Shown piece by piece: positions 46,437 to 58,972 of a stretch of 64,000 bases of DNA. The stretch spans positions 62,001 to 126,000 of the forward strand of contig JAQYUZ010000013.1 of assembly GCA_033819885.1 (NCBI GenBank). The letters are read 5' to 3'. Made by a program: the position numbers and the translations under genes. The first letter of the stretch is position 1. Every line of letters starts with the position of its first letter. The stretch comes from Microbotryomycetes sp. JL201. Taxonomy: Eukaryota; Basidiomycota; Microbotryomycetes. The notes under the pieces were generated by a model. That model had not been told where the DNA came from. It searched no databases and saw nothing but the letters and a program-made list of their open reading frames with translations.

Positions 46437-46670
46437 GACGCGAGCGCCCTTTCTGCCATCCAATACATGTCTCACAAAGTACCATCGCGATCAGGTGGGA
46501 TGCACCAGAATGCTACACGCAAGGCAAGTTGCGCTTGTTGACTACAGAAGTGCGGTGAATTAGCTGTTGGCTCACATCCACCAGGAATGTGCGGTCCTTC
46601 TGCGGAATCTTGTCACGACATGAGTCATATTACAGTGCCAACACGCATGTGCGTTTGCCGTTCGCTCCGT

Positions 46671-47338
46671 TTAATCGTCTTCAACGCGATAAGCTGCGCT
46701 TTGCCTCTTGCCAATTGGATACGTCACTGGCATCCTTGGCGACGTGAACCCACTTGATCTGACCTCCTCGGTCAATGGCAAATCCTCCCGAATTTTGCCA
46801 TCGATTGCTCCCGTCTCGAGTTGCCGTATTGACAATGCCTTCGCTCGCCAATCCGCGTAAACTTTTCAGAGTTTCAAGGCCAAAAAGTGCGCCAAACGAC
46901 AATGTACCAAGTCCGAATTGGCCATACAAGGTTCTGTCGGGGTCCGATATGAGCCTGACCCTGTCTCGGTGTTGAAAGTCCTTGCCACTGTGCACAAACT
47001 CGCGTTAAACTTGCCGCGATAGTCAGTGACGAGTCTCCATCAACGCACCCAACGTTGTCGAACCATTCCATTGATACAGCCTCCGAGCTCATAGTGACTA
47101 CGACGACCCTCAGCTCGCGGCCACCTGACCAGGCGTCATTCGCCTCTGCAGCCAACGTCTTGACTTCCTTTTCTGCGAAAGGGCAACCGCAATGTCGAAC
47201 GAATGCTACTATTGTTGAGGTGTCAAAACCTGGCTCCCCAGGCAAGAGAGGCGCTGTCGAGCCAACTTTCAGCGGTGGCGCAACGGTTGGGTGCTGTGAT
47301 GGCAGCAACGACTTGAGATCGTTGAGCAGTGGCGGCAT
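46671..47338 (-). CDS. PRXL2/AhpC-TSA-type thioredoxin-fold protein
   Basis: Peroxiredoxin-like protein of the AhpC/TSA antioxidant family (animal PRXL2/FAM213). The start chosen is the ATG at 47338 (MPPLLNDLKSLLPSQHP); the frame is open a little further without an ATG. The redox segment reads IVAFVRHCGCPFAEKEVKTL, with two close cysteines in C-G-C-P. Later landmarks are VRLISDPDRTLYGQFGLGTL and GGFAIDRGGQIKWVHVAKDA, the usual family end. One GT-AG intron splits WFDNVG|GKDFQHRDR. It ends VEDD, about 205 residues. Family members use NADPH or thioredoxin to reduce targets; no specific partner is visible. Confidence 0.87.
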
Positions 47339-47652
47339 GTCTTGACTTGAGGTGTATATGTCCACCTCCAAACTTCAGGAAAGCAACCCGAACTTGCTCT
47401 GCGCAAGACGACTTGCTTATGACGTAAAATAGGGGCTCCACTTACCAGAGCTTTGCTGGGCATAGTGAGGAAGCTGGATTGAAAGCAAACAGAAAGCGCC
47501 CTGCTCTGCAGCGGATGCTTTGATGGGTGAAGTGCCTTCGAGACCCCCGCCGGTTCGGACGTGCCTATGCGTTCTGGTACTGCACGCTTCCGTATCATCT
47601 TTCGGCAAACCCGATCTGATAACTTATAATCGAGTGACTCTTAAGGTGGACC

Positions 47653-50077
47653 ATGACGCTGAGTTATGGAGCGAGGCAAGTCGTACAGCACAGCCTGCAA
47701 GCAGCTGATGCTCAACGCGGCTTTATCCTGCCACTGCAAGCCAACAATGAGAACTGACGTGGTTCATCATTGCTCTTGCACAGTCTGCCCGACTCGGAAC
47801 ACCTTGTCAATGGCAATACTGAAGCGTTAATCGCCCTCTTGCCATCCTTCGCCGACTTCCTGGCCATTCGATCTTCATTAGAACGTGAATATTCTCGCAA
47901 GTTGTCCGAAGCTGCAGGTAAAGCTCGTGTTCAAGCCAATAAGGACGCTACAAATCGTTTCGGACCCGACTCCAGTCTCGAGGTCGCATTCAGCAAAGTT
48001 TTAGAATTGTGTGACGTTGACGCAAGGGAACATGCGACATTGGCCGATCATCTGGACAAACTCGTTGTGCAACCTTTGCAGACCGCAGGAGCCAAGCTCG
48101 AAACTGTACGCAAAAAGGTCAGTGGCGCGCCATCGGGATAGGTGGCCAGAGTCTGACCAAGTTCGCGGAAGGTAGCATCACGCATTTGCCGGAAAGCTAC
48201 TGGCTGAAAGAGACAATACCTATACTGAACGCGAGAAAGCACGAAGCAAGTACTTTGAGGCGTGCGAAGCCGTCGAAGCGGCCCGACAAAAGAAGGCTTC
48301 GGCCAGCGAGCGAAGTGCAGACAAGGCAGAACGGACGTATCAAGCTGCGCACGAAGAGATGGAACGCCTCAAGGATCAGTTCCTGATTGATACGGACCGC
48401 TGTAACGTAGCCAAACGCAGGCTATACGAAGTTGATCTGCCAGCCGTCCACGATGATTATCAGATGCTGTCGGCCTCGACGGTGCGCAAGTTTGCGCACT
48501 TGACGTCGGTGTTTTGCGGAGTGCAAAGAGAAAGCTTGGCACGACTGCAGCAGAGCGTTGATCAGGCAGAGAGCGTGGGTTCGACTATCGATGTCGATCG
48601 GGACCAGCTCGTGTTCGTCAATGCCCACAGCGCGTCAAAGCTTGCCTCGTGGGAGCTCCCAGCCGACGTTCATTTTGAAGAATGCCCAGTGTGGCACGAC
48701 ACGGTGCGCTTCTCTCCACGTGCAATGTTTATCAGTGTGGCTGACGCGTCTGTGGACAGGATGAAATGTCTGTCACTCCACCGTCTGTTGTCTACCTACA
48801 GAACGTGAAAGTCAGAGCCTTGTCTCGGTTACAGGAAGTATCACCGGTCATTGAAAGTAAGCAGCGCGAAATTGGAGGTTTGCGAAATTTGCGAGACGCA
48901 TACGACAAGGATCGCAAGCTTGGAGACACGGTCGCGCTACTAGAAGTCAGTCACGAGAGCAAGAAAGGAACAAGGACGCTGACGAGGTAGTGCGCAGCAA
49001 TACTTCGATCTCACGCACGAGGTCACCCTCCTGGAGATTGCGGCGACCGAATGCAAGGCGCAAGCAGAATTGATTGATGCTACGTTGGGCGGCGAGTTTG
49101 TATCTAACCAGCTTGAGCCATTTGGCCTGACCAATCGTGAACAGATCAAAGCAACGTGGAACTGCGTCCACATGACTTCAAATCATCGTCTTTCGTCAAG
49201 CCTCACACATGTGCTGTATGCGGCGATTCCGTGTGGGGCAAAGGCATGTCCTGCAAGGTATGCCAGCTACCAATACACGTCAAGTGCGAGCTCAAAGTCA
49301 GTCATTGAGCCTTTTAAACTCGTTGGTCCGCCTGCTGATTTGCTTCACAGGCTCCAGCGAATTGTTCAGGCCGGACCGGATCAGGTCTCGCTAGAACCGG
49401 ATCGAGGCACAGTCAGACATCTACAATGACGACGTCGACGTCTGCCACCTCCACAACAAGCGCCGGACCACCTCGACGGTCCATTCCACCTGCTTTCGGC
49501 GCGTCAAAAAAGACCTCTTCATCAGCGACAACTACCACTTCAGCGTCTTCGACGCAGACTGAACAAACTGCGACACTGTTGTACGACTATGCTGCCGCCA
49601 CTCCAGCCGAATTGAGCGTCTCTACGGGCGAAGTCGTTGTTGTCGTCGAACCAGAAGACGCAGCCGGATGGATCAAAGCCAGATCAACAAGTAGCGGTCA
49701 AACAGGACTGGTGCCTGCCTCTTATGTTCAGTCAGGTGGATCCGTCGCAAGTGCCACCGGGGAGCGTTCGAACGGCGGCAAGAACGGTGAGTTTATCGAG
49801 CGAGTCGCTTCATTTGCAAACCGGTCAACTGACCAGAACGACTAGTTGGAGTCCTGTATGCGTACGAGGCACAGAGTGGCGACGAACTGTCTGTCAACGC
49901 AGGGGACACGCTCGAATTAACATCGCTGGGAATGGATGCAGGTCAGGGTTGGGCAGAGGTTGGTTGGTTCCAAGTTGCTTCCTCGCCCGTACGAGTCTGC
50001 TGACGTGAATGCTGTGGCAGTGTCGAGACGCAAGCGGCAGGACAGGCCTGGTGCCTATATCCTACTTGCAGACCTGA
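47653..50077 (+). CDS. BZZ1: BZZ1-like F-BAR, C1 and double SH3 protein
   Basis: Membrane-bending adaptor that recruits Las17/WASP and type I myosin to endocytic actin patches. The F-BAR domain starts MTLSYGA|SLPDSEHLVNG, with LEREYSRKLSEAAGKA and long helices. A C1-type zinc-binding domain follows near 49165-49300 (HDFKSSSFVKPHTCAVCGDS, then WGKGMSCKVCQLPIHVKC). SH3-1 reads ATLLYDYAAATPAELSVSTG; SH3-2 reads GVLYAYEAQSGDELSVNAGD, ending SGRTGLVPISYLQT. The first intron (47676-47783) opens GCAAGT after a 23-base exon; joining AG to TCTGCCC gives the family SLPD in frame. About eight exons. The C1 domain is known in some fungal Bzz1 proteins but not in S. cerevisiae, in line with a basidiomycete. 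Confidence 0.9.
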
Positions 50078-50279
50078 TTGGCACCGCCGGAAAATTCTGC
50101 TCTGTTCAGCACGGCTGTCCCGAATCTTTGTTGTAGTACCAGAGAGCTTTGAGTCATTGACGAGCAAGAAGTGAAGCAAAAAGTGTCTTTCAGAGCAATT
50201 TACACACAACGTGACAGAACACAGATAACCAAGTCAATACAACGAGATCAGAGCGAGAAAGAAAGGGCCTTCTCTCCGT
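50078..50279. other. Convergent 3' ends (BZZ1 / GPI-type protein)
   Basis: About 200 bases between stop codons, A-rich (near 50150-50260). No further gene seen. Confidence 0.5.
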
Positions 50280-51230
50280 CTATAGCACGGCAGCTGCACC
50301 AACGAAGCCGCCGAGGACAGCGATGGCTCCTGCCACAACCCAAGCGCGATCTGCCAAAGTGACCACAGCGGGTGCTGCCGCGGACCGTTGGTTGATTCGC
50401 TTGCCGGCGGGAGTCGAGACGCCGGAGGCGTACGTCGTGATGTCTGGGCAAGAGGTCATCGTCAGCAATTTGGGCCAGCACAGAACGTTGCTAAGAAAGC
50501 TGATTCACAATTGCTGGCGGCCAGAATTGATCCGGTAGACCATGCGGATGGCGTCGGGGTGATGGGTGTAGTCGCTGTCCAGGTGAAGAGCATTGACGAT
50601 TCTTGGCCACTATGAACGGGGTTGTTAGTCTGACATAGTGCCGAGCCTGTCGTTTGGCAGAACTGCTTACGCAATAGTGGTGACTTGAGTATACGTTGCT
50701 GAACAAAAAGATAGCTCGATGTCAGTGGCACCAGAACATCGCAAGACCTTGCACTGCGGAGTAACTGACTTGGTGCGACGGGGCAGCCCGCTGTCGTGCA
50801 GGTGGAATGGTCAAAGTCTTGGCCGTTGTTTTGTACTGTGGTTTGCGTCGGGGTCGCAACTGCGCCCGTCAAGCGCAAGAGCGTGCGTGTGCTTGTAGGG
50901 TCGCCGTCGGCGTCTGTCGCAACCGACGCGACGACCGTCATGTCCTCGCTGGATTTGGAAGGCATAGAATCAGCGTCTGTAGCGAGGCCTGCTGCGATCC
51001 GACATTCTCCCACAGTGAGGTGGACAGACGCGCGCGCGCGCGCACGCCAAGGCGGTGCGGCGCAGACGACCCGTCTGATGCCAGAAGGACGCGCGCAACT
51101 GGGGGGACGTCCAGGCGAGCAGGGCAACAAAGACTCACTCTGGGTCGTACGAGGTCGTCCGCTGCGCCTGAGCAGCCGTGGCAACGAGGCCAACGGCGAG
51201 CAGCGCCGCAAACATCCGCGAACGAAACAT
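50280..51230 (-). CDS. Secreted, probably GPI-anchored Ser/Thr-rich surface protein
   Basis: Not assigned to a named family. The ATG at 51230 opens MFRSRMFAALLAVGLVATAA followed by QAQRTTSYDPE, a classic signal peptide with an AQA cleavage site. The mature part is Ser/Thr/Ala-rich (ATPTQTTVQNNGQDFDHSTC, CPVAPSQ) and contains a stretch SSMLFTWTATTPITPTPSAW. The last exon ends SAAAPAVVTLADRAWVVAGA, then IAVLGGFVGAAAVL, a hydrophobic tail with small residues upstream as expected for GPI addition. Four or five short exons; inner joints are approximate. A CG dinucleotide run occurs inside the gene (51029-51043). Probable cell-wall or plasma-membrane protein. It diverges from NDUFS5 across about 165 bases. 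Confidence 0.7.
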
Positions 51231-51394
51231 GACGGGGCGGGCGTACTGCGATGTACAGAACAAAGAAGCGCTCTACAAAGGCTGCCTTGTTGTACTCAGA
51301 GGAGACCCGGATGCGGCGTTGGCCGGGATTGAGATTGGTCAAGGGCAGAGGACAGCTGGCCCGGTTTGCCCTCTCGCCAGCACATCGCAGCACC

Positions 51395-52123
51395 ATGGCT
51401 GTAAGCACACATGCGCCCGACAGCATCTTTGTTGTGCTGTTTCGCTTCTGCGAGTGCTAAACACAGCATTGACAGTCTGGATTCGGGTACGAGGGCGGAC
51501 GGTCAAGATGCTTTCCCTTCTGGCAAGGTGAGCAGCATGGCACGAACACGAGCACCGGATGGATAGCCATGTGATTTTGGTCAAAGACCACATTCGCATG
51601 CGCTCACTCTAGAGCAGCGGGCATTGCGCCTCACTGGCCGGAACACTTCCATGCGCTGTCTCATCCCCGATACGAGCTCGATGCAGCCTCAATTTGCAGA
51701 CCCATCATACTGATTCAATGCTGTTTCGCCTTCGCTTGCCTGTGTAGACTTCCAAAAGTGCTACGCGAGCGCAGACGTGCCGACGCAGTGCGTCGCTCAG
51801 AAGGAGGATTACCTAGAATGCTTGCACCACACCAAAGAGGTCAGTGAAAGCTCAAAAGATTACAAAGGGTCGCCGACTGCCGCGAATCAAGAGCTGTTGG
51901 GCGGCCTTCCGTCAGCTCAAATCGGGACGCCAGTGATTGACTGCGAGTGCGCCATCTACAGATCACACGAGCGATGCAAATCAAGGCACAATACCTGAAG
52001 AAGACAGCCCACGAGGTCGAGCAAAAGAAGAATCAAACAAACTCTGCAGCAGACAGCGGAATTTTGGGACTTGGCCTGCTCCAGTCGAGTACGGATGCGG
52101 ACGGAGGAGCACGAAAAGAGTAG
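51395..52123 (+). CDS. Complex I 15 kDa subunit (NDUFS5-type twin Cx9C protein)
   Basis: Accessory subunit of mitochondrial complex I on the intermembrane-space side, imported by the Mia40 pathway. Exon 1 is only ATGGCT (51395-51400). Exon 2 (SGFGYEGGRSRCFPFWQ) and exon 3 (DFQKCYASADVPTQCVAQKE, then DYLECLHHTKE) carry a perfect twin Cx9C: C-FPFWQDFQK-C and C-VAQKEDYLE-C. The last exon reads ITRAMQIKAQYLKKTAHEVE and ends SSTDADGGARKE. All three introns are GT-AG and in phase. The length of about 110 residues fits the family. Its presence indicates a functional complex I. Confidence 0.9.
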
Positions 52124-52594
52124 CTAGGGATTGGGCATGTAATGCAGAGCTGTGAATCGTACGGATGCGCGCTCGTGCCAGTCTGAGCACTCTGAGTGCT
52201 TTTCTTGGCTCGAAAGCTCATGTTCTGTACAGTTCAAGCTGCGATAGGACATGCATTGATTCATGCGTGCCCTGTGGTCATCTCTTGAAGGCTGAAAGCC
52301 GACTCGATCGATCTTCTTGGCTCCTGACACTGGACAGCACATGCACGTGACAGGATCCTACCGACCGTAGAAGGACAGCTCGGGAATTTTCGATGATGAC
52401 AATGATGTTCTTTACGCGTCAAAGGTCTGCGTGATGCTGAAAGATGTCAAGCGCAGATTGCCTCGGCGTTTGCTTCTGATGCGTCGAAACAAGCTCGGCC
52501 TTTGTGTTACGAAGCTCCACTTCGGGTTGCGAGCTCGCCGTGAGCCCGCGCCGTTTTCCATAGCCCGTCACATGGTTCGGATACGTCGCGTCGC
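52124..52594. other. Intergenic upstream of the WD40 gene
   Basis: About 470 bases. Short frames on either strand show no signature. Probably the NDUFS5 3' end and the WD40 gene promoter. Confidence 0.45.
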
Positions 52595-55500
52595 ATGACG
52601 AGTCGGCCAGAGACCACGTCGCCCGGCCGGTATGGCTTGGCTCCTCTGCAACTGGACGATCGCACGGGGCGAATGCCCGGTGGCACGGGCCTCGCGCGGG
52701 CCCGCAGTCACACAGATTCCGTCGTCGTGCCAGAGATCGTCCTGTCGCCGTCAAGTCCAACTCAAGGGGACGACGTACAAACGCTGTCGCGCACGTCGAG
52801 CGATTCCCAGCAGCGTAGACCGACGATGCCGCTCGAACGACGAGGCTCGGACAGCGACAGCGCAACAACTGCGCTACAACACGTGAATCATGAGCTTGAT
52901 CACAGCAACTCGGATGACAACACACCGCTTGCGACGCCAACCATGTCGCAAGACGTGCACACGAAGCGTTTTAGCTATCTCGGCTCCGCGTCGGAACTAC
53001 GCGACCGAACACAATATGACGAAGACACGCCAACGAACACATCGTTACCGTCTACGGTTGCAACAGATATCGAACCAGTATTTGAGCAATTGACGATCAA
53101 GACAAGGGCCGCGCCGCCACCGCCAGCCAATAACTCCAGCTCGTCTGGCTCTGGTTTCTCGTTCGGATCGTTGTTGCCGTCAATATCAATGCCGACGTTC
53201 AATCTCAGCTTGAGCAACTTTGTCCCGAGGACTTTGACGTCAGGACCGGCACTGACTCTCGTTTCGGACGAGACACGTGAAAAGGGATCGGCCGATGGCT
53301 CGGACAGCGAAGGCGAGCAATTCGACGCCGAGGTGGACGCACTTGAGCAGGTACGAACGCAGCGTCGCGCAGGACCCAAAGTAGAAACAGCGAGCAAGTG
53401 GGGCGTCAACCTCGACATTGCAGCAGGTCAGCGGTGACCTTGATCGTGATTGCCTTTGGCTCTATGCTAACCTGAAACCTTCGTCCATGAGCAGCTCAGT
53501 CCCCCGGTCCAGCATCAGATGATACTGTCAGACCAAATTCACCAGGAACGCCATCTTCTCAACGGCCTGGTGCCACACTTATTCGCACCGTCTCATCGGC
53601 AGAGTTTGTGGCGGCATCACAAGATTCGGGTATTCATCCGATGACATTGCATGCCATTGCACGGCGGGAATCAGAAGCAGATGCCCTCAAGCTTGTTCGA
53701 GACTGGGACCGGACCGAACGCAGTCGAGGGTCTCGAGCCGACGATTTTCTAGAAGAAGAGAACAGCGACAGTGATGCAGAAGAAGGGGCGCCGCGAAGAC
53801 CGCCGGTTCTCAAACGCAAAGAGAGCTGGTCAAGGGGCATGTTCTCGCTCAATGGTCAACCATCGTTATCGAGGAGCGAGAGCCCAACGGGCAGTGGCAC
53901 GAAGACCCCAAGGAGGTTGGCGACAACCGGAGCTTTGGGTTCCGTGAGAGAGGCGGAGCAGGCTGAGAACGATGTGCGACAGACGCACCAAGACTTGCCT
54001 CAAAGGAGACGCAACAGTGTGTCGAGCTTGGGCGAGTTGGCTGCTTCGTCAACACTTGTGGAATCGCCAGTGTCCACTGCCATGCCTTACACCATCGAAG
54101 CCAGCCCAGTCACGTCTGAGAATGGCGCTGGACCTTCGCCTACGAAGAAGAAAGGTTTCTTCAGCAGACTGAGTGGCGGCAATCGCAAAGGACGCGCCGT
54201 GTCAATGTCATCCCTCAAATCTGAAGTGTCTGCGGCACCACTAGCTACGCCCCCGTTGTCTGTAAACGGCAATGGTTTCGACTTGCCTGCCACTCCGACT
54301 TCAACAGGCAAAGGTGACAAAGGCAAAGACAAGAGCGCGATAAGAATGGCGAAGGTGAGTTGAGCGCATGGTGTGCTTTGTATCACGTACTGAAAGATTG
54401 TCATTCTTGCTTAGGTCAAAACTCGAAACAAGTCTCACAAAGACTTTGGCAAGCTGTTCTTGGCTCAGGAACTCGTCGTGAACGAAGCGGCGGACGCAAA
54501 CTCGACTTTGCCGCCGCCCACACCATCCAAAACATCGTTCAGCAGAGACGGAGCTGACAGCGCTTCTATGCACTCGCAAGATGATGTCTCGATGCATTCA
54601 AACCAGGACGGACAGGCGAGGCACAGTAAGCCTAGCGCGGCTGGCCCTGGTCGCAAGAAGAATGCAGTTTGGGCGATAAAGTTTTCGGAAGACGGGCGAT
54701 ATCTTGCTGTTGGAGGCAAGGACGGAGTTGTTAGAGGTGAGTGCGTTGTGGAGTGCTCGATCGAAGGTTGACGCTTCGTGCTCGACAGTCTGGGAAGTGC
54801 TGTCGACACCGGAAGATCGCAAGAAAGCCGCCGAGGCGCCTCTCGACCCGAGTGCACCTCTGACGTCTCCTACAGGCTCGCAATTCTCTGCGCAGTCTGC
54901 GCCCGGAGCTACTGAAAATCCCTCAGCCGCACCGCCTGCCAAGCTCGCCACGAAACGTAAGATGACGACAGAGTCCCGATCGAGTGCGAATGGGGCCACT
55001 GCAACGAAGCCGGGGTCTGTCAAAGTGCCATGTAACGTCCTTCCCGTGTTTAGTCGTAAGCCGTTGCACGAATATCGTGGCCACAGCGCAGACGTGCTGG
55101 ATTTGAGCTGGAGCAAAGTGAGTGCGCCTGTGTCTGGTCCGTCTCTGCCTGTGCTGATCTGGCGTTCCGATAAGAACAACTTTCTTCTGTCTTCATCTAT
55201 GGACAAGACTGTCCGGTTATGGCACGTCTCGCGGCCAGAGTGCTTGTGCGCGTTCCAGGTGCGATCAATACTTGCGCAATCCTAGGCATACTCTGGCTCA
55301 CGGCGGATCTTGCAGCATCTCGATTTCGTCACCTCTATCGCGTTCCATCCGAAAGACGATAGATTCTTCCTGTCTGGCTCGCTCGATTGCAAGCTGAGGC
55401 TGTGGAATGTGAGCTTGACGACAGTGACATCATTATGATGATTGACTTTGCCGGGCCTGTAGATACCAGAGAAGCGCGTTCAAGTGGGTGGTTCTTGTCG

Positions 55501-56607
55501 AATGCTAAAACGTAAAGCTGTCCTAAATCTTTCCGCTCAACAGATCTGGACAGAGCTACCGGAACTCATCACTGCTGTTGCGTTCACGCGAGATGGCAAT
55601 CTTGCAATAGCTGGCAGTTTTGTTGGAGTCTGCGTGAGCCCAGAGTCGGATTCGGGCGTGGATTAATCTCACTGTTTGCCTCTGACAGATGTTTTTTGAG
55701 GTCGAGACCTTTCGATATCACTCTCAATTTGCGGCAAAGTCGACTCGAGGCAAAAATGCCAAAGGTCGCAAAGTGACGAGCATGACTCCGTTTCCCATTC
55801 CATCGAGCGCTGGCGAGAGATTGCTCGTTACAAGCAACGACTCTCGCATGAGGCTGTATCACTTGATCGACAAGGTCGTCGAGGCAAAGTACTCGGGCCA
55901 TGAAAACACGTCGTCACAGATTAGGGCGAGCTTTAGTGATGATGGCAGATGGGTCATTTCGGGCAGTGAAGATGGCAGCGTTTACAGTGAGTCGTCGATA
56001 TCATCGCTTGGAAGTCTAATCCTCTGACTCTGCTGCAGTATGGGACTCCGGCATGGCTGCCAAAGAGGACGGCAAATGGTCACTTTCCAAACCCAAAAAC
56101 AAGGACAGTGTTGGCTATGAATATTTCTCTAGTGAGTTTTCTGCCTACCTTTGTTCGATGCGCAGTCTTACCGTCTGCGACTTCAGTGCCTGCACACATC
56201 ATCACGTGCGCGACTTTTGCACCAACGCACATACGCGAGACGTTAGCCAAATCGGGTGACCCCGTTTTCGGAGACGGACACACTCATTACACGCCACTGA
56301 CGGCGACTCTCAGTGGAGCAAGTCTGACGAATGTCGACACGGGCGGCAGTTCGATTGCTCTCGCTCCCGTCAACACGACGACGAGCGTTCAATCGTCGCC
56401 GAGCGCCGATGTCATCATTGCGATCGCAGACGGTGAGCTACGTGTGCAAGCCAGGATCATCTGGTTCCTGATGAAGATATCTTGGCAGACGAGACCGGCG
56501 TCGTGTCCATTTTTCGCAACAGCGATCTGCCAATAGAGCTGCTCCCGCCGTCGTCTTCCAAAAAGTCGAAACGCGCCAGCAGGTTATCGAGTGATCAGCG
56601 GCGTTAG
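52595..56607 (+). CDS. WDR44/Dgr2-like WD40 protein with a long disordered N-terminus
   Basis: Large WD40 protein (about 1,100 residues) similar to yeast Dgr2 and animal WDR44, a Rab11 partner. The first ~600 residues are Ser/Thr/Pro-rich ([20 protein letters not shown]..., [39 protein letters not shown]). The WD part starts [20 protein letters not shown] and [20 protein letters not shown], a WDR44 hallmark, with a linker before [77 protein letters not shown] and [20 protein letters not shown]. It ends [11 protein letters not shown]. About ten introns. Yeast Dgr2 mutants resist 2-deoxyglucose, but a molecular role is not established. A trafficking function is inferred from WDR44. Confidence 0.85.
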
Positions 56608-56843
56608 TGAAGGGCCATTCTCACATCTCAAGCGCACTTTATTTGTAATTTCTGTACACGTATGAATTACCATCCAGGTGGAGTGTCGCAGCGGCCTGAA
56701 ATACCGTATGCCGGTCGGGACTTCGGAAAAACTCTTTGGAGTCTGGACCGGATGATGTGGGGCACCACCGAAGCGCGCGGACGAATGCGAGACGATCGTA
56801 CCCTTGCTTTTTTTTTCTCTGCCACACGTCACGCACGCACGCA

Positions 56844-58831
56844 ATGGGTTCCAAGCCAACGTTCAACATTGAAACTCGTCTGTGGATCAACGGCGACTTT
56901 GTCGAACCTGCCGACGCACAGACTTTCGTACTGCGCAGTCCCGCGACGGACGAAGATGTCGCTCATGTGCACGTAGCGGGACCAAAGGACGTTAATCGGG
57001 CTGTGGCTTGTGCTAAAGCCGCTCAACCTGCTTGTGAGTGACCTTGTGTCGCGATTATCCACATGCTCTTCTCGGCCGTGCCTTTAAAGTTGTTAGCCGG
57101 CCTCGCTTGGCAGTCACGTGTCGTCAGTCAGCTTGGAATCAAGGCTCTGATCATTGTCTATTGACTAGTGCAGGGGCAGAGCTGCCAGCTGCTGTGCGCG
57201 CCTCAAAGTTGCTCAAGCTTGCCGACTTGATCGAGCGCGATGCAGAAAAGATCACTCGTGTTAGTTTGTCCTTTCCGGTCATGTATTCTTCTATGCTGAT
57301 CGTGTGATTTGGGGCGGTTTTGACAGCTTGACGCGATTGCCATGGGCCGTCCGGTCGGAACTCAGGTATGATCAAAATATTCATTGTACAAGCTTTCGAC
57401 CGCTGACGAGGCATGCTTTCAGGGGATTGACATTGCAGTATCTGCCGCACGCTTGCGCTACGAGGCTGGCCTTGCGCAGACACTTGTGGGCGAATCGAGT
57501 TTACTTTCGCCCGGTCAACTCAATCTAGTCTTGCGTCAGCCACTCGGTGTCACGGCAGGCATTCTGCCATTCAATGTTCCGATCATCATGATGGTCGGCA
57601 AGATGGGACCTGCAATCGCCGCCGGAAATGCCATCATCATCAAGTCGTCGGAAAAGGCACCTCTTGCTGTTTTGCACATTGTCAGCTTGACGAAAGAAGC
57701 GGGAATACCAGACGGTATCGTCAGTTGCTTGTCTGGACTGGGACAGACTGGTGCTTTACTCGCTTCGCACATGGAGATTCGCAAGATTTCGTTCACGGGT
57801 TCGACGAGAACGGGCAGATTGATCGCAAAGGCTGCAGCAGAGAGCAACCTCAAAGACGTTGCTCTTGAATTGGGTGGCAAATCGCCAGCGATCGTCTTTG
57901 ACGATGCGGATCTCGACACGGCTATCCCTGCGTGCGACTTTTCAATCAGGTGGAACTCGGGTGTGTCCAAACCTCACTCGTACTCGTAGCTTTGATATCG
58001 ACTGACCCTTTTTCTCGCTCTAGGACAAATTTGCATGGCAAACTCGCGCATTTACGTCCACAAGAATATTGCCGAAGAATTCAAAAAGCGCTTCATTGCT
58101 TCGTTTGGCAGCTACAAGCATGGCGACCCTCTCGACCCAGAGACTGGTATGGGACCTCAAGCCGACGCAATCCAAGGCAAAATTGTTCAATCGTACATTG
58201 ACATTGGCAAGCAAGACGGCAAGCTTCTATTGGGAGGAGAACGAGTCGGCGACAAGGGCAACTTTTTCACCCCTACCGTGTTTTCAAACGTGCCTGAAGA
58301 TTCGAGGATTAATAAAGAGGAAGTCTTTGGTCCGGTCGTTGTGATTCACGAGTTCGAGGACGAGCGAGACGTTATTCGTCGGGCGAACGATACCGAATGT
58401 GAGTGCCGCTTGCGTTGCAAATGCCTTTGAAAGATACTGATCGTTTGCATGGGGCGTGTACATGCTCAGATGGACTCTGTAAGCCCTCTTGAACCTACTT
58501 TCGCTCGGAAAAGCTCTGATCCTGACCTCGTACGACGCCCAGACGCAGCTGTTTTCACCAAAGACATTGACCGCGCCATCCGCGTTGCCAAGAAACTCGA
58601 GGCAAGTTCTCTCCTTTACTCTCTTGTCTGACTGGCCACCACTTTCGTCTCATGAAACTGACGAGCCGTGTGAGCGCAGGCCGGAACTGTCGGCGTCAAT
58701 GCCACTTCACCCAGCACCGCCAACGAACTTACATTTGGTGGGTTCAAATCCAGCGGTATGGGTCGCGAACAAGGTATAGAGTCTTTGAAACGCTGGACAG
58801 AAGAAAAGTCTGTCGTCATCAAGTTTGCTTA
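56844..58831 (+). CDS. NAD(P)-dependent aldehyde dehydrogenase
   Basis: Oxidises aldehydes to acids. It starts MGSKPTFNIETRLWINGDFV. Landmarks: GVTAGILPFNVPIIMMVGKM (active-site Asn), SSEKAPLA, ISFTGSTRTGRLIAKAA (dinucleotide fold), ALELGGKSPAIVFDDAD (general-base Glu), G|QICMANSRIYVH (catalytic Cys), EEVFGPVVVIHEFEDE and FGGFKSSGMGREQGIESLKR. About 490 residues from nine or so exons; all visible introns are GT-AG with phases that restore these motifs. It resembles salicylaldehyde/vanillin-type and other fungal class 3-like ALDHs more than the mitochondrial ethanol-related ones; the exact substrate is unknown. No targeting signal is seen at either end. Confidence 0.9.
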
Positions 58832-58972
58832 AGATGTGGCTTGCGGCTTTTGAAAACTTTGAATTGTGCATAAAAATGGTAGTGATATGGGAAGAGTGCT
58901 TTCGAATATAAATTTGGCAATGCAAGTGCTAGCAATACAATCATGGTGTCGCAGAAGGATCAGTCGGCGAAA

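Larger units (their letters stand above)
46173..46670. other. Intergenic upstream of RNR2 (promoter) and downstream of PRXL2
   Basis: About 500 bases on the 5' side of RNR2. Holds a (TG)n run, an MCB/E2F-like cluster and a perfect short inverted repeat, listed separately. Confidence 0.6.

Noticed and set aside
51029-51043. CG run as a possible Z-DNA or replication element
   Set aside because: Short and inside an intron-containing gene; chance in GC-rich DNA is likely.
50796-51332. Plus frame of 178 codons opposite the GPI-type gene
   Set aside because: Arg-rich shadow; the minus strand shows a signal peptide and GPI tail, the plus strand nothing.
58738-58752. tRNA T-arm-like GGTTCAAATCC
   Set aside because: It lies in the aldehyde dehydrogenase exon and encodes GGFKSSG; no cloverleaf around it.
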